Positions 23,337-32,217 of a DNA stretch of 64,000 nt are shown here, in pieces. The number at the start of each line of letters is the position of its first letter. Position 1 is the first letter of the stretch. The notes under the pieces were generated by a model that saw nothing but the letters and a program-made list of their open reading frames with translations, was not told where the DNA came from and did no database searches. Made by a program: the position numbers and the translations under genes. This stretch comes from Lysinibacillus sp. SGAir0095 (lineage in GTDB: Bacteria; Bacillota; Bacilli; Bacillales_A; Planococcaceae), in the NCBI RefSeq assembly GCF_005491425.1, contig NZ_CP028083.1, positions 2,690,001 to 2,754,000 of the forward strand, given 5' to 3'.

Positions 23337-24845
23337 TCACGCCCAAACTGCAACGGGTTTGTTGTTACCCCAGTAAATACGACTGACACTATTTAAATTT
23401 AAGGCATCACAGTTAAAATTAATGTCTCCCCCATATTCACCGTTTCCGCCACTGATACTCGCCATGCTATTAAATTGGATTTTTTTAGCCACGCCAAAGT
23501 CATTCAATTCTCCTAGTTGTATGCTGTTCCCTACTTCTATACTCTCGAGAGTTTTAATATTCCCTTTGAATATTGCCCCATCACCAAACACTTGGCCGAT
23601 AAAATTAATCCTTTCAGCAACTATATCAATCGTTGTAGAAGTTTGATTTATCAAAGAGGCTATCCTATTCCCATTGTAATCTGTCTCACTTACTTTGAAT
23701 GAGATATTGGTAGCATTCTGAACTATTTGTGATTCTGCTGTTCCCATTCGAGTGTTTAAATCTGATACAGAAGAGACGATACTGTCGGCTTTAATCTCTA
23801 ATGTTGCTACAGACTCTCCGATTTCTTCAACTTGAAAAGTAATGCGAGTGTCCAGCTTTTCGATTTTACTTCGATAATCTTTTTTAGCAGCAGTGATTTC
23901 TCCGATTACCTTATCAACATACCCCTCTCGAATATAGTTGCCAAGAGTAATGGATACGGGTACAAATTGATACATGTCATCAATTTTTTTTAATTCCTCA
24001 TCGATTTTCAGAACTCTAGCTGACAAATTCATATCCATTTTTTCATAAACCACTCTCACACTCTCTCCAATTTCTCGTGCTTTTGTTTCTGACGGATCCA
24101 CACTTAAGGTAAACTTAACCTCATCATCGAGAGTTTGTTGAATTATCGCTAACATTTCTTCATGAGTTTCGATTGCTTCATCCTTTATTGATTCCGCTTC
24201 AATTTCACCGTAAACTTCAGCAAGAGGTGAAATGTAAGTAACACTGACTCCAGAGGCCCCGTAATAACCTGTAATCTTTGTTCTCAGAGTTGTTGAATCA
24301 AAATCTTCGCCAATTGACTGAATGTTGTGAGCGTGACGATAAATAGCACCGTAATCCCCTGATATACGCTCTTGGACACTGATCTGCTTACCAGGTAAGA
24401 TTGTAAACTCTACTTCAAACAGGTTACATAAATCAGTCATTAACTTCACAATATTATTGAAGCCAAAGCTCTCTACTTCTATAGTTTTATCTACATTCGT
24501 TACAAATGACCAATCTGTCCCGTTAAACAAGAAGTTTAATGCTTGTTGAAGCGAAATAGTTCCACCTAACGTACTGTCACGTCTGGTTCCAATGAGATCA
24601 CTATAGACATGCACGCATTTCACGTTTGCATATTTCGGGCGCTTAGCTAGTTGTTTTATACGGTATTCATGGCCTTCATACTCGATTAAGTGTTCATTCT
24701 CCAACAATCTATATCCTGGACTGTTAGGGTGGTTAATCGCCGTGAAGTTAAATTGCATTGTGCTATTCAATTCTAAAATTCTTTTCGGACTTTGGATATG
24801 ATTCAGAGGTAACTCTTGTGTTTTTGATTTAATTTTTAGTATCAA
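23337..24845 (-). CDS. Tal-like phage tail protein (prophage endopeptidase tail family)
   Basis: 502 residues. The first 330 residues match the baseplate/tail protein family (pfam06605 type): IEYEGHEYRIKQLAKRPKYANVKCVHVYSDL and repeated SVQERISGDYG-like strands. The rest has a helical linker (KLDTRITFQVEEIGESVATLEIKADS) and a beta-helix-like end with short glycine-rich repeats. It normally follows Dit and contacts the cell wall. Here it is separated from Dit by the BppU gene, cargo and an IS. The start is TTG after GAGGTGATACCAG. Confidence 0.8.
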   Translation of the reverse strand: MILKIKSKTQELPLNHIQSPKRILELNSTMQFNFTAINHPNSPGYRLLENEHLIEYEGHEYRIKQLAKRPKYANVKCVHVYSDLIGTRRDSTLGGTISLQQALNFLFNGTDWSFVTNVDKTIEVESFGFNNIVKLMTDLCNLFEVEFTILPGKQISVQERISGDYGAIYRHAHNIQSIGEDFDSTTLRTKITGYYGASGVSVTYISPLAEVYGEIEAESIKDEAIETHEEMLAIIQQTLDDEVKFTLSVDPSETKAREIGESVRVVYEKMDMNLSARVLKIDEELKKIDDMYQFVPVSITLGNYIREGYVDKVIGEITAAKKDYRSKIEKLDTRITFQVEEIGESVATLEIKADSIVSSVSDLNTRMGTAESQIVQNATNISFKVSETDYNGNRIASLINQTSTTIDIVAERINFIGQVFGDGAIFKGNIKTLESIEVGNSIQLGELNDFGVAKKIQFNSMASISGGNGEYGGDINFNCDALNLNSVSRIYWGNNKPVAVWA

Positions 24846-24877
24846 CTGGTATCACCTCGACTTTTAGAAAATTTAAA

Positions 24878-24901
24878 AAGCACTCTCGAGTGAGAGTGCT
24901 C
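24878..24901. repeat. target-site duplication, left copy
   Basis: A 24-bp segment beginning AAGCACTCTCGAGTG and identical to 26,630-26,653. It contains a 9-bp perfect stem (AGCACTCTC/GAGAGTGCT) with loop GAGT, so the element hit a palindrome. Confidence 0.85.
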
Positions 24902-24912
24902 CAGATTGTCGA

Positions 24913-24952
24913 CAAAAGGCCTTCAGAATGGTCACATTCTGGAAGCCTTTTG
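24913..24952. terminator. hairpin inside left end of IS
   Basis: CAAAAGG with CTTC and AGAATG pairs across a short loop with the matching CATTCT, GGAAG and CCTTTTG, a long stem. It lies between transposase and IS end, where it would block transcripts entering from outside or leaving. Confidence 0.6.
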
Positions 24953-25022
24953 TATTTTTTGAGATTCTTTTGGGTATTTTTTAGTCCGATTTTAGTCAAA
25001 AGTACTCTTCGAGTATTATAAT

Positions 25023-26381
25023 TTAGACCATTTCTGGAGCTTGCCATGTCCAATTGGCAAGCTTCTTTAAATTCATGGCAGCAAAAGTAAGCATCGCCTG
25101 CATGGACAATTTTTTAATCCCTCGTAGGGTTGTCCAGCGCATACCATGCTTCTCTTTCGCATCCGCAAAGACACGTTCAATCGTCTCTTTACGTCTCGCA
25201 TATATTTGTTTGGTCTCGTTTTGATGACGAAGATGATCCGCTTCCTCTACATATTCTGCCCAAATATGACGCTCAATGATTTTCCGGTGATCTTTACTAT
25301 TCGTACATTGAGTAAGCAAAGGACAGGTTGCACATTGAGAAGGGTTTGATTTGTACTGGCGTTTACCTTCTTTAGTGGTAGTCGAATATTTAAGAACTTG
25401 CCCTTCCGGACAAAGGTAGCAATCATAGTACTCGTCATATACATAATCGTGTTTCCGTAAAAATCCATCCTTCGTTTTTGGACGTGTATAAGGGAGTGCA
25501 GGTTGAATCTCTTGGTCAAATAAGAATTTAGTAATCGCAGGAGTTTTATAAGCAGCATCGGCAGCAACAGCAAGTGGCTTCTTCACTTTATCCATAATCT
25601 TTTCAACAAGTGGCTGAAGCATATGACTATCATGAACATTCCCAGGTGTCACAATCGATCCAAGTATAAATCCATACCGATCAGCTGCAGCATGGAATGA
25701 ATAAGCAAACTGTTTGGTTCTTTCATCTTTTACATAGTATCCACTTTCAGGATCTGTCGTACTTTGCTTAATTTCCTTCACTTCTTCTTTTTCAAATTTA
25801 TCAGGTGGAAATGGCTTCTTCCCGTGATCGATACGATCTTGATTCAATTCTTCTTGAAGTTTGGCTTCATATGCACGAGTCTCTTTACGGACAATCTTCT
25901 TTTCGAATTTACGTTTATTCGCACTGGCTTTTACATGAGTTGAATCGATGAAGACATGGTCAGCACTTAGTAATCCCTTATCTGCAATTTCTTTAAGAAT
26001 ACGATAGAAAATCTGTTCAAAGATATCAGTATCTTGGAATCGACGTTCATAATTTTTACCGAAGGTAGAAAAGTGCGGGATTTCTGAATGAAAGCCAAAC
26101 CCTAAAAACCAGCGATATGCCATATTGGTTTCAATTTCTTTTATTGTCTGACGCATTGAACGAATTCCAAATACATATTGCACAAATGTCATTTTAATTA
26201 ATACAACTGGATCTACACTAGGTCTACCTAGGGTAGAATACAGTGGTTCTACCAGTGGATAGATGAAAGAAAAATCAATAGCTGACTCAAGCTTTCTGAC
26301 AAGATGATTCTGTGGTACAAGTTGTTCAATTGTAATCATCTCAATTTGATCCCGTTCATTTATTTGATTTTTCGACATCAT
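25023..26381 (-). CDS. IS1182-family transposase
   Basis: About 452 residues. The N-terminal LVPQNHLVRKLESAIDFSFIYP and LGRPSVDPVVLIKM, then a DDE catalytic core: DSTHVKASANKR, ADAAYKTPA and the glutamate in ETIERVFADAKEKHGMRWTTLRG. A cysteine cluster (CYLCPEG...CATCPLLTQC) precedes the last acidic residue, as in other IS1182 and IS5-related enzymes. The gene looks complete. The ATG after GAGGTGATTGGAT is preferred to the upstream TTG. Confidence 0.9.
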   Translation of the reverse strand: MMSKNQINERDQIEMITIEQLVPQNHLVRKLESAIDFSFIYPLVEPLYSTLGRPSVDPVVLIKMTFVQYVFGIRSMRQTIKEIETNMAYRWFLGFGFHSEIPHFSTFGKNYERRFQDTDIFEQIFYRILKEIADKGLLSADHVFIDSTHVKASANKRKFEKKIVRKETRAYEAKLQEELNQDRIDHGKKPFPPDKFEKEEVKEIKQSTTDPESGYYVKDERTKQFAYSFHAAADRYGFILGSIVTPGNVHDSHMLQPLVEKIMDKVKKPLAVAADAAYKTPAITKFLFDQEIQPALPYTRPKTKDGFLRKHDYVYDEYYDCYLCPEGQVLKYSTTTKEGKRQYKSNPSQCATCPLLTQCTNSKDHRKIIERHIWAEYVEEADHLRHQNETKQIYARRKETIERVFADAKEKHGMRWTTLRGIKKLSMQAMLTFAAMNLKKLANWTWQAPEMV

Positions 26382-26411
26382 ATCCAATCACCTCAACCTA
26401 TATTTAGAAAC

Positions 26412-26539
26412 TAGTTGATTGTAGTGTAGGCGGTGACTCCTGCGGGACAAGCGTGACGGCCGATACCCCGCAGGAGCACAGCGACGAGGAGGATTGGGCC
26501 ACGCCCGCGGAAAGCTTCCGCCGAAACGGAAATCAACTA
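26412..26539. repeat. GC-rich structured repeat with inverted ends, nested in IS
   Basis: A 128-bp element bounded by TAGTTGATT and AATCAACTA (9-bp perfect inverted ends). Inside, CTCCTGCGGG pairs with CCCGCAGGAG, and GCGGAA with TTCCGC around AGC. It is much richer in GC than its surroundings. It lies upstream of the transposase. Similar GC-rich blocks recur in Bacillaceae genomes; here it may be a nested mobile repeat or a leader for the transposase. Confidence 0.6.
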
Positions 26540-26629
26540 ACTCTATTTTCAAAAGCAATTATCTAATCTATATTTTATAAGAAAAAAGACTGTAGGCAAA
26601 CTCGAAAATTCGAGTTTGTCTACAGTCTG

Positions 26630-26653
26630 AAGCACTCTCGAGTGAGAGTGCTC
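26630..26653. repeat. target-site duplication, right copy
   Basis: Identical to 24,878-24,901. Together with the T-rich sequence left of the element, the uninterrupted site would be a rho-independent terminator for the DUF2513 gene, with TTTTTAAATTTT after the stem. Confidence 0.85.
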
Positions 26654-27021
26654 TATTCAATCATCCCTAAACTTTCTTTAACCTTCATTTTCACCAAATC
26701 GGTAAGGATTCCAAAAGAAACTTGCCCTAATTCTAAACCCTTTGACTTTAATGAATCTTTGGATTTCTGCCATATTGACTCATTCCTAATCGAATCCAGG
26801 AAATCATGACCAGGCCAAGTTAACTGACTATGAATATAAAAAGGTTGGTCACTAGCATATCTTATGTTATTTTCAGTTAAACCAGCTTGTTCCATCAGAT
26901 TCAATTGGTAAACTACATAATTTCGGTCCATTTCCTCAGGGATTTTTAATTGCGAATGAATGCTGTCTTGGGCTTCAATTAAAAATAATAATTCTCGAAT
27001 CAATTCCATATCTCTTTTCAT
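26653..27021 (-). CDS. DUF2513 protein (prophage cargo)
   Basis: 122 residues from the ATG after GAGGAGGAAGACG. The start MKRDMELIRELLFLIEAQD and the motif LTWPGHDFLDSIRNESIWQKSKDSL are the DUF2513 signature. DUF2513 proteins are common in prophages and mobile islands; their role is unknown. Its terminator hairpin is the target of the IS. It is divergent from the plus-strand cargo pair. Confidence 0.85.
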   Translation of the reverse strand: MKRDMELIRELLFLIEAQDSIHSQLKIPEEMDRNYVVYQLNLMEQAGLTENNIRYASDQPFYIHSQLTWPGHDFLDSIRNESIWQKSKDSLKSKGLELGQVSFGILTDLVKMKVKESLGMIE

Positions 27022-27263
27022 CGTCTTCCTCCTCATTATTGTAAGGTTTCGACAAAAATTTGAGTTTACCTTTATGGAATTTTTTCAACTAAGCGTTAAT
27101 ATTTTTTCAAATAATGTTTATTATATTTTCAGCCAGAGGGATAAATATTTTTTTAAAAAACTGTTTACAAAATGGTTTAGTGATTAAATCGCGTTTTTGT
27201 AATCATATTTATTATTCTGGAAGAATACAATTATAAAAACAATTTGAAAGGGGTTCTATTTTA

Positions 27264-27605
27264 ATGTCTATGCACTATAGCATACCTGAACAAATATTAT
27301 TTACAAAACAGGAGTTAGTTGACTTATACCGAAATGGTCTATATCATCAACCCGATCTTGATTCAATGATGTCATATACGATTGAATTTGCTCAATTTTT
27401 AAAATCGACAATACCTGAAATCAATCCACAACGTAGCGAAGAAGCTATCGCTATACACTTGATTTATATTGATAACCTTTTACACGGGGTTCAACAAAGA
27501 TACGCACAAAAGGACTCGAAATATTTAGGTACTAGGACAAGAAAATTGAATCAACCAACAAGTCTTAATCCATTAACAGCTCGATTCACACATTTCTTAA
27601 TGTAA
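27264..27605 (+). CDS. hypothetical prophage cargo protein
   Basis: 113 residues, helical N-terminal two thirds (LFTKQELVDLYRNGLYHQPDLDSMMSYTIEFAQFL). The ribosome site is GAAAGGGG. It is on the strand opposite the tail genes and shares a 230-bp intergenic region with the DUF2513 gene. No family recognised. Confidence 0.6.
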   Translation: MSMHYSIPEQILFTKQELVDLYRNGLYHQPDLDSMMSYTIEFAQFLKSTIPEINPQRSEEAIAIHLIYIDNLLHGVQQRYAQKDSKYLGTRTRKLNQPTSLNPLTARFTHFLM

Positions 27606-27679
27606 ACCGATTTCCCTAAGTAATAATCCCCAAAACAAATCATAAGATTTAATAATTCAAATAAGAAGGGATTAGATAC

Positions 27680-28057
27680 TTGATTAAACCAAATCCAAAA
27701 AGTGATGAATTGGTTTTGAAGGAAGAGATACACTTTACTATTGATGGTATGCCAACTATGAATTTTAGTACAGGCCAACTTGACTCATTTTCTACGTTCC
27801 ACTACGATGTAAAGTTATATAAAAATGCAAAGGGTAAAAAATATTACCTATTCAACTGTTACAAAGATTGCACTTTATTCATCATGAATTGCAACCAGGA
27901 GATTTATGAACTCTTAGAAAAGATTATTCCAATTAATGATGATATTGAAATATTTGAGCACTCACCTGGTAAAAAAGGTCTTGAATTCGTAGCAATTCCT
28001 GAAGAATATAGAAAAACTTCGGGTTTTTCTGGATCAGCTATAATTTTTACTGATTAA
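27680..28057 (+). CDS. hypothetical prophage cargo protein
   Basis: 125 residues with a TTG start after AGAAGGGATTAGATAC. It has a central stretch YDVKLYKNAKGKKYYLFNCYKDCTLFIMNC and an end resembling a small beta-barrel. It follows the 113-residue gene by 74 bp on the plus strand and has its own terminator. No family recognised. The pair may be a lysogeny-expressed defence or conversion unit; this is inference. Confidence 0.55.
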   Translation: MIKPNPKSDELVLKEEIHFTIDGMPTMNFSTGQLDSFSTFHYDVKLYKNAKGKKYYLFNCYKDCTLFIMNCNQEIYELLEKIIPINDDIEIFEHSPGKKGLEFVAIPEEYRKTSGFSGSAIIFTD

Positions 28058-28063
28058 CAATAA

Positions 28064-28094
28064 GAGCAGATCACACTTTCATGTTGATCTGCTC
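28064..28094. terminator. bidirectional terminator between cargo and XkdX
   Basis: GAGCAGATCA pairs perfectly with TGATCTGCTC, with T-rich sequence on both sides. It ends the cargo transcript and the tail transcript coming from the right. Confidence 0.8.
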
Positions 28095-28104
28095 TTTATA
28101 TTTT

Positions 28105-28281
28105 CTAAATTTGTTGAGTTGGCAAACTCTGCACGTCATATTCATTTCCTTGTGGAGTTGCTAGAATCATATCGCATTCCTCTTGTGTAATGCCCTTCGG
28201 TACATATGATTGTACCTTCTCCGCGCTAATCTTCTGCATGATCCACATATTTAATACAAATCCGTAAATTGCTGATGCCAT
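28105..28281 (-). CDS. XkdX-like small phage protein
   Basis: 58 residues, starting MASAIYGFVLNMWIM. The segment QSYVPKGITQEECDMILATPQG fits the XkdX/phage tail-tip small protein family (a Y..GIT.EE..MI pattern). It marks the end of a tail module in Bacillus-type phages. ATG start at 28,281. Confidence 0.55.
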   Translation of the reverse strand: MASAIYGFVLNMWIMQKISAEKVQSYVPKGITQEECDMILATPQGNEYDVQSLPTQQI

Positions 28282-28282
28282 T

Positions 28283-28474
28283 TTACATTCCTCCTAGTGT
28301 CATATCAAGTATAAATACTAATGTGTTTTCTGTTTCATCTTGTCTTCGTTTGAGCGAAACAATGTCTTCCACAACTGGTGGCTGCTCTGCTCTTAATTCT
28401 TCAACTCTGCCGTTAATTTCTTCCCAAGTAATCTTGCCTTCAAGCACCAGGCGCTCAACTAATTGTTCTAACAT
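28283..28474 (-). CDS. hypothetical small tail-region protein
   Basis: 63 residues, acidic and helical (QLVERLVLEGKITWEEINGRVEEL), ending in a hydrophobic stretch TLVFILDMTLGGM. Its ATG overlaps the stop of the BppU gene (TAATG), so it is coupled. Similar small proteins follow baseplate genes in many phages. Confidence 0.6.
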   Translation of the reverse strand: MLEQLVERLVLEGKITWEEINGRVEELRAEQPPVVEDIVSLKRRQDETENTLVFILDMTLGGM

Positions 28475-31400
28475 TATTTCGCCTCCAATGCTTTCACTCT
28501 GACGTATAGTTCTACAATCGCTTTCTCGTGTACGGATAGCATTGTTGTATTGTCCTCAACCTTTGTCATAGTATCGTTTAATGCACTACGAATACTATTC
28601 GCATAAGAGAGTTTAACGGACAATGGGTTAGTTGTGAGTAACGGTTTTTCTAACGCTAGGTATGTGACTGTGTATTCGGCTGTTGAGTCGAATTTAGATT
28701 TATCGATCCATGCTCGATAATTTCCGTACTGATTGGAAGTGCTTGCGATTGTCCAATTAGGTGTATCAATAATTCCGTTTTTATAAATACTGATAAACCT
28801 AAGTACTTTATTTTTCAGAAGAGAAGTCGGTTGTGTTGTTACGTTAATGTCATAGTAAGTACCTGCAGTGTTTATAACAGGCGTTACCTTTTCCCTCACA
28901 ATCACACCACTATCTACATTCACTTGCGTTAAACCATTTAACTTTACGTCACCTTCAACTTTGTCCGTTACATCCGTAATTTGAGGTGTAGCTAAGATAT
29001 AAGAAAGTTTGTAAGGTGTGTAACTCGGTGCTTTATTCGCTTTCACATAGTCAATCGTATTTGTGGAAGGTGCTGTACCATCGACAATAGATATCCATGA
29101 ATGAGTTGTACCATCGCCTGTGTACTTCCATCCGTTGAAGTAGGCTTTCATTTGGTCGTCTGTTGGTACAAATGTGTTAGACCAACCGCTATCTTTAGAA
29201 CCTACAGTTATGCCAACAGTGATTGCTATATCTTGTCTTATCATGTCTTCGGGAGTAGCCGTAGAATATCCACTGTATGGCTTCAATTTCAAACCATTGT
29301 AATTAGTTACTTCTTTAGCGAGTGTAGCAGTAGAATTAATAAAGTTGCTTACATAAAGATATTTTGCTGTATCACCGTTGAAAACTCCCCAAGCCAAACT
29401 ACCATCTAACACGATATCCTTCTCAACCGCTTTACGCACTTTCCATCGCCCATTATCTGCGAATAGGACATCTTTCACTGTACCGATTGCACCTAGCTTC
29501 ACATCTGCGAATAGGTATGATGGATTTCTCGGTACGAATGGTTTTGCTGTTGATCCTAATGTGAGTATTGGTTGAATGAACGAAATTGTCCTACCAACAT
29601 CCCCACTCAAATAACTTAATCTAACTCGAATACTTTCAGTGTTTGAAGGTGTGCTGAAGGTGAAAATTCCCGACTTCCAACCACTAAAGGAAATTTCTAC
29701 ACCTTTATTATCAAAATAGCTTATTCCATATTGTCCAGATGGAATATTAAATGCATACGGAGTGTTTGGAGAAGCTTTGATTGTTACGTCATTAAATTGT
29801 CCTGTCGCAGTTGGTTTATGTTCCAACTCATAAGGACTAATCACTTTTGCATTTGCATGTATCGTCCACTCTGTAAACGGAGGTAATAAGTTCTCACCTT
29901 CGCTTGTTACCGCTACCCCTTGTAAATGCTGTGTACTTTCCACAACCGGATAACGCTTCTTCACTTCATCTGCATTCCAATCAACTAGAATTTTGTTGTA
30001 TTCATCGTCTGGAACTTCGTATAAAGGTACTTTAGGTGCAGTGAAATTTGCTGTTGGTTTTAGTTGAATTTCTAGCTCAACATAATCTGTATTGATCTTT
30101 GAAGCTGTCGTTCCGTCACTTGGTTCTGCGTGTGCAAGGAAGTGGATTACCCCGTCTGTATCAAAAATACTTGTAGAGCTAGGGCTTATGTTTTGATAAG
30201 TTAGTTTTGAAACAACGGACACCATTAAAGCATTGACAAATACCCAACTACTATTAGACTTACTCCATACAGATAACGAACCTCTATTCCCACCTACGGA
30301 AGAACCGAATCCATGCCAGTTACAAGTTAACTTCGCTAAATTATCCTTCAACCATTGAACCTTATCTGCAATCGTTGACTTTGGAATTTTCCCGATATTA
30401 CGCTCGACTGTTTCAATTAAGTTGAATGAGAAGAGTGTTTGCGCTATTTCTCCGTTAACTGATGATGCTCGACTAGCATAATTTCCGCCATCTAAATTCG
30501 AAACAAAACCATAATGTGCTACGAACTCGCCCCAACCACCACCACTAGGTGATTGTAATAAATTAGGACTAGCATGTTTTGCAACATGTGGATTCTCCAC
30601 CGTACTTCCGCTAACTTTACCTTCAAAGTTCTCCACACGAATGATCGTTGGACGAGTATCTAACTGTGCTGTGTCTTTCAACTCCACTACTAAATCGATG
30701 TAATCGGTATTAATTGTTGAAGCTGTTACACCGTCTGACGGTTCTGCGTAAGCTAGGAAGTGTACAAAAGCGTCATTTTTAAGAATTGCAGTTAAATCGG
30801 TAAACGACATTGATAACTTACTTACTGTTGTACTAGTATGGTTCGTAGTTCCTGCCCATGAATTATCCGACCACGAAACTCTCAAATTCGCCTTATTCCC
30901 ACCTACAGATGAACCGAATCCATGCCAATTTGCTGTCAATTGTTTCACATTATCTTTCAACCATTGAACTTTATCGGCTACCGTATCTTTCGGAATACGA
31001 CCTAATGTACGCTCGACTTGTTCAATGATGTTGAAGGAGAATAGTTGTTGAGCTATAACACCGCTAGCACTTCTCGAAGTAGTGTACAAAGTTCCATCTA
31101 ATTTTGTAGCACTTGCATAATTTCCACTTTCAAAGAAACTAGTGCTACTCGGTATTAGCAAGGAAGTATTACCACTACTATTATCACTACCTTTAAGAAC
31201 ATGTGGATTTGCTACCGCACTTCCAGAAACCTTACCTTCAAAATTCGCTGTAGTTGTTAAATAGTTATTCGTGAACTTCGCTACACCTGTAACCACTTCA
31301 CCCATTGAGCCTTTAGCAATCATTTTCGTTTTGTTATCTGCTAAGACGTATTTCTTACCACTTTGTAGGTTGGAATTACCTAAAGAAGTAAGTGTACGTC

Positions 31401-32202
31401 CTTCAATCTCCACATTAGCCAAAGCATTTGAGGAAGCATTTACAACTGAAGTTCCTTGAGCCAACGTTGTAGTTTGTCTAGCCGAATCTAATTGTTGTCC
31501 ATGAATTTCACGAACCAATGCCCCTACATTTTGACGAGCCACATTATCGGCACCTAATCGAGCATCCACAATTTCAGTTGTACTGTTCCCGGTGTTTGTC
31601 ACCAGATTATCAAGGCGAGCGTTCATTGTGTCTACTGAGCCTTTTACCGTATCACCCTGAGATTTAGCGTAGTCTCCTTGTTCCGTTGCATAATTAGCTT
31701 GGCCAGTCGCATATTCACCTTGAGCCTTCGCATAATCCCCTTGGTCCGTTGCATATTCCCCAGCTTCAATTGCTTCTTGAATTCGTAACGGGCCATCATT
31801 TAACACTACTTCAATTAAGGTTTTTTCTGAATCGCTAGGTGTGTAATTATTAGTAGGATCTGCAATTACTCTATAAGAAAATGTTAAGGTCGATATACGA
31901 CTCTCTGCATTATAAAGCTGTACGACTGCATCCACTTGCCCTGTAACACTTGTTTCAGGCCGATCTACAATAAATTTAACTTGATTTGTTCCCACCTTAG
32001 TTCCGCCAGTGACAATAACCTTTCTATCGTATCGCGTATGTGCAATCGTGATGTTGGCAACACCATCCAAATTTAATGGTTTCCCTCCATCAAATATGTT
32101 TACAAGAAAAGCATTACTGTCATTTTGAGTAACTTGTGGTTGATTAATTATGGTAGGGTTTTTAATATCCACATTAATCACAATAGCTTCTTGGATTTGC
32201 AT
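28474..32202 (-). CDS. BppU-type baseplate/receptor-binding protein
   Basis: 1,242 residues. Residues 1-118 match the N-terminal domain of baseplate upper protein (IVINVDIKNPTIINQPQVTQ and a Y-rich strand series). A heptad-like stretch near 148-189 (YATDQGDYAKAQGEYA) suggests a trimeric coiled coil. Two copies of a domain of about 190 residues, starting FEGKVSGSAVANPHV (321) and FEGKVSGSTVENPHV (525), follow. The rest has beta-rich carbohydrate-binding-like regions and a final coiled coil. It likely binds the host surface. The gene takes the place where a Tal gene would usually lie. Confidence 0.75.
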   Translation of the reverse strand: MQIQEAIVINVDIKNPTIINQPQVTQNDSNAFLVNIFDGGKPLNLDGVANITIAHTRYDRKVIVTGGTKVGTNQVKFIVDRPETSVTGQVDAVVQLYNAESRISTLTFSYRVIADPTNNYTPSDSEKTLIEVVLNDGPLRIQEAIEAGEYATDQGDYAKAQGEYATGQANYATEQGDYAKSQGDTVKGSVDTMNARLDNLVTNTGNSTTEIVDARLGADNVARQNVGALVREIHGQQLDSARQTTTLAQGTSVVNASSNALANVEIEGRTLTSLGNSNLQSGKKYVLADNKTKMIAKGSMGEVVTGVAKFTNNYLTTTANFEGKVSGSAVANPHVLKGSDNSSGNTSLLIPSSTSFFESGNYASATKLDGTLYTTSRSASGVIAQQLFSFNIIEQVERTLGRIPKDTVADKVQWLKDNVKQLTANWHGFGSSVGGNKANLRVSWSDNSWAGTTNHTSTTVSKLSMSFTDLTAILKNDAFVHFLAYAEPSDGVTASTINTDYIDLVVELKDTAQLDTRPTIIRVENFEGKVSGSTVENPHVAKHASPNLLQSPSGGGWGEFVAHYGFVSNLDGGNYASRASSVNGEIAQTLFSFNLIETVERNIGKIPKSTIADKVQWLKDNLAKLTCNWHGFGSSVGGNRGSLSVWSKSNSSWVFVNALMVSVVSKLTYQNISPSSTSIFDTDGVIHFLAHAEPSDGTTASKINTDYVELEIQLKPTANFTAPKVPLYEVPDDEYNKILVDWNADEVKKRYPVVESTQHLQGVAVTSEGENLLPPFTEWTIHANAKVISPYELEHKPTATGQFNDVTIKASPNTPYAFNIPSGQYGISYFDNKGVEISFSGWKSGIFTFSTPSNTESIRVRLSYLSGDVGRTISFIQPILTLGSTAKPFVPRNPSYLFADVKLGAIGTVKDVLFADNGRWKVRKAVEKDIVLDGSLAWGVFNGDTAKYLYVSNFINSTATLAKEVTNYNGLKLKPYSGYSTATPEDMIRQDIAITVGITVGSKDSGWSNTFVPTDDQMKAYFNGWKYTGDGTTHSWISIVDGTAPSTNTIDYVKANKAPSYTPYKLSYILATPQITDVTDKVEGDVKLNGLTQVNVDSGVIVREKVTPVINTAGTYYDINVTTQPTSLLKNKVLRFISIYKNGIIDTPNWTIASTSNQYGNYRAWIDKSKFDSTAEYTVTYLALEKPLLTTNPLSVKLSYANSIRSALNDTMTKVEDNTTMLSVHEKAIVELYVRVKALEAK
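30055..31242 (-). repeat. internal domain duplication in baseplate protein
   Basis: Two tandem copies of about 190 codons (31,242-30,667 and 30,630-30,055). They share FEGKVSGS, ADKVQWLKDN, NWHGFGSSVGGN and HFLA.AEPSDG.TAS. Both are divergent enough to be old rather than a recent sequencing duplication. Confidence 0.8.
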
Positions 32203-32217
32203 GCATTCACATCCCTT

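Larger units (their letters stand above)
24902..26629 (-). mobile_element. IS1182-family insertion sequence, 1,728 bp
   Basis: The ends are imperfect inverted repeats: the left reads CAGATTGTCGACAAA and the right, on the opposite strand, CAGACTGTAGACAAA (13 of 15 match). A single intact transposase gene lies inside. The flanks are 24-bp direct repeats carrying a hairpin. The IS lies between the DUF2513 cargo gene and the Tal-like gene. Recent insertion is suggested by the intact transposase and exact flanks. Confidence 0.85.

Noticed and set aside
24829-25053. A 74-codon frame across the IS left end
   Set aside because: It spans the junction of IS and Tal-like gene and includes the terminator hairpin; an artefact of the insertion.
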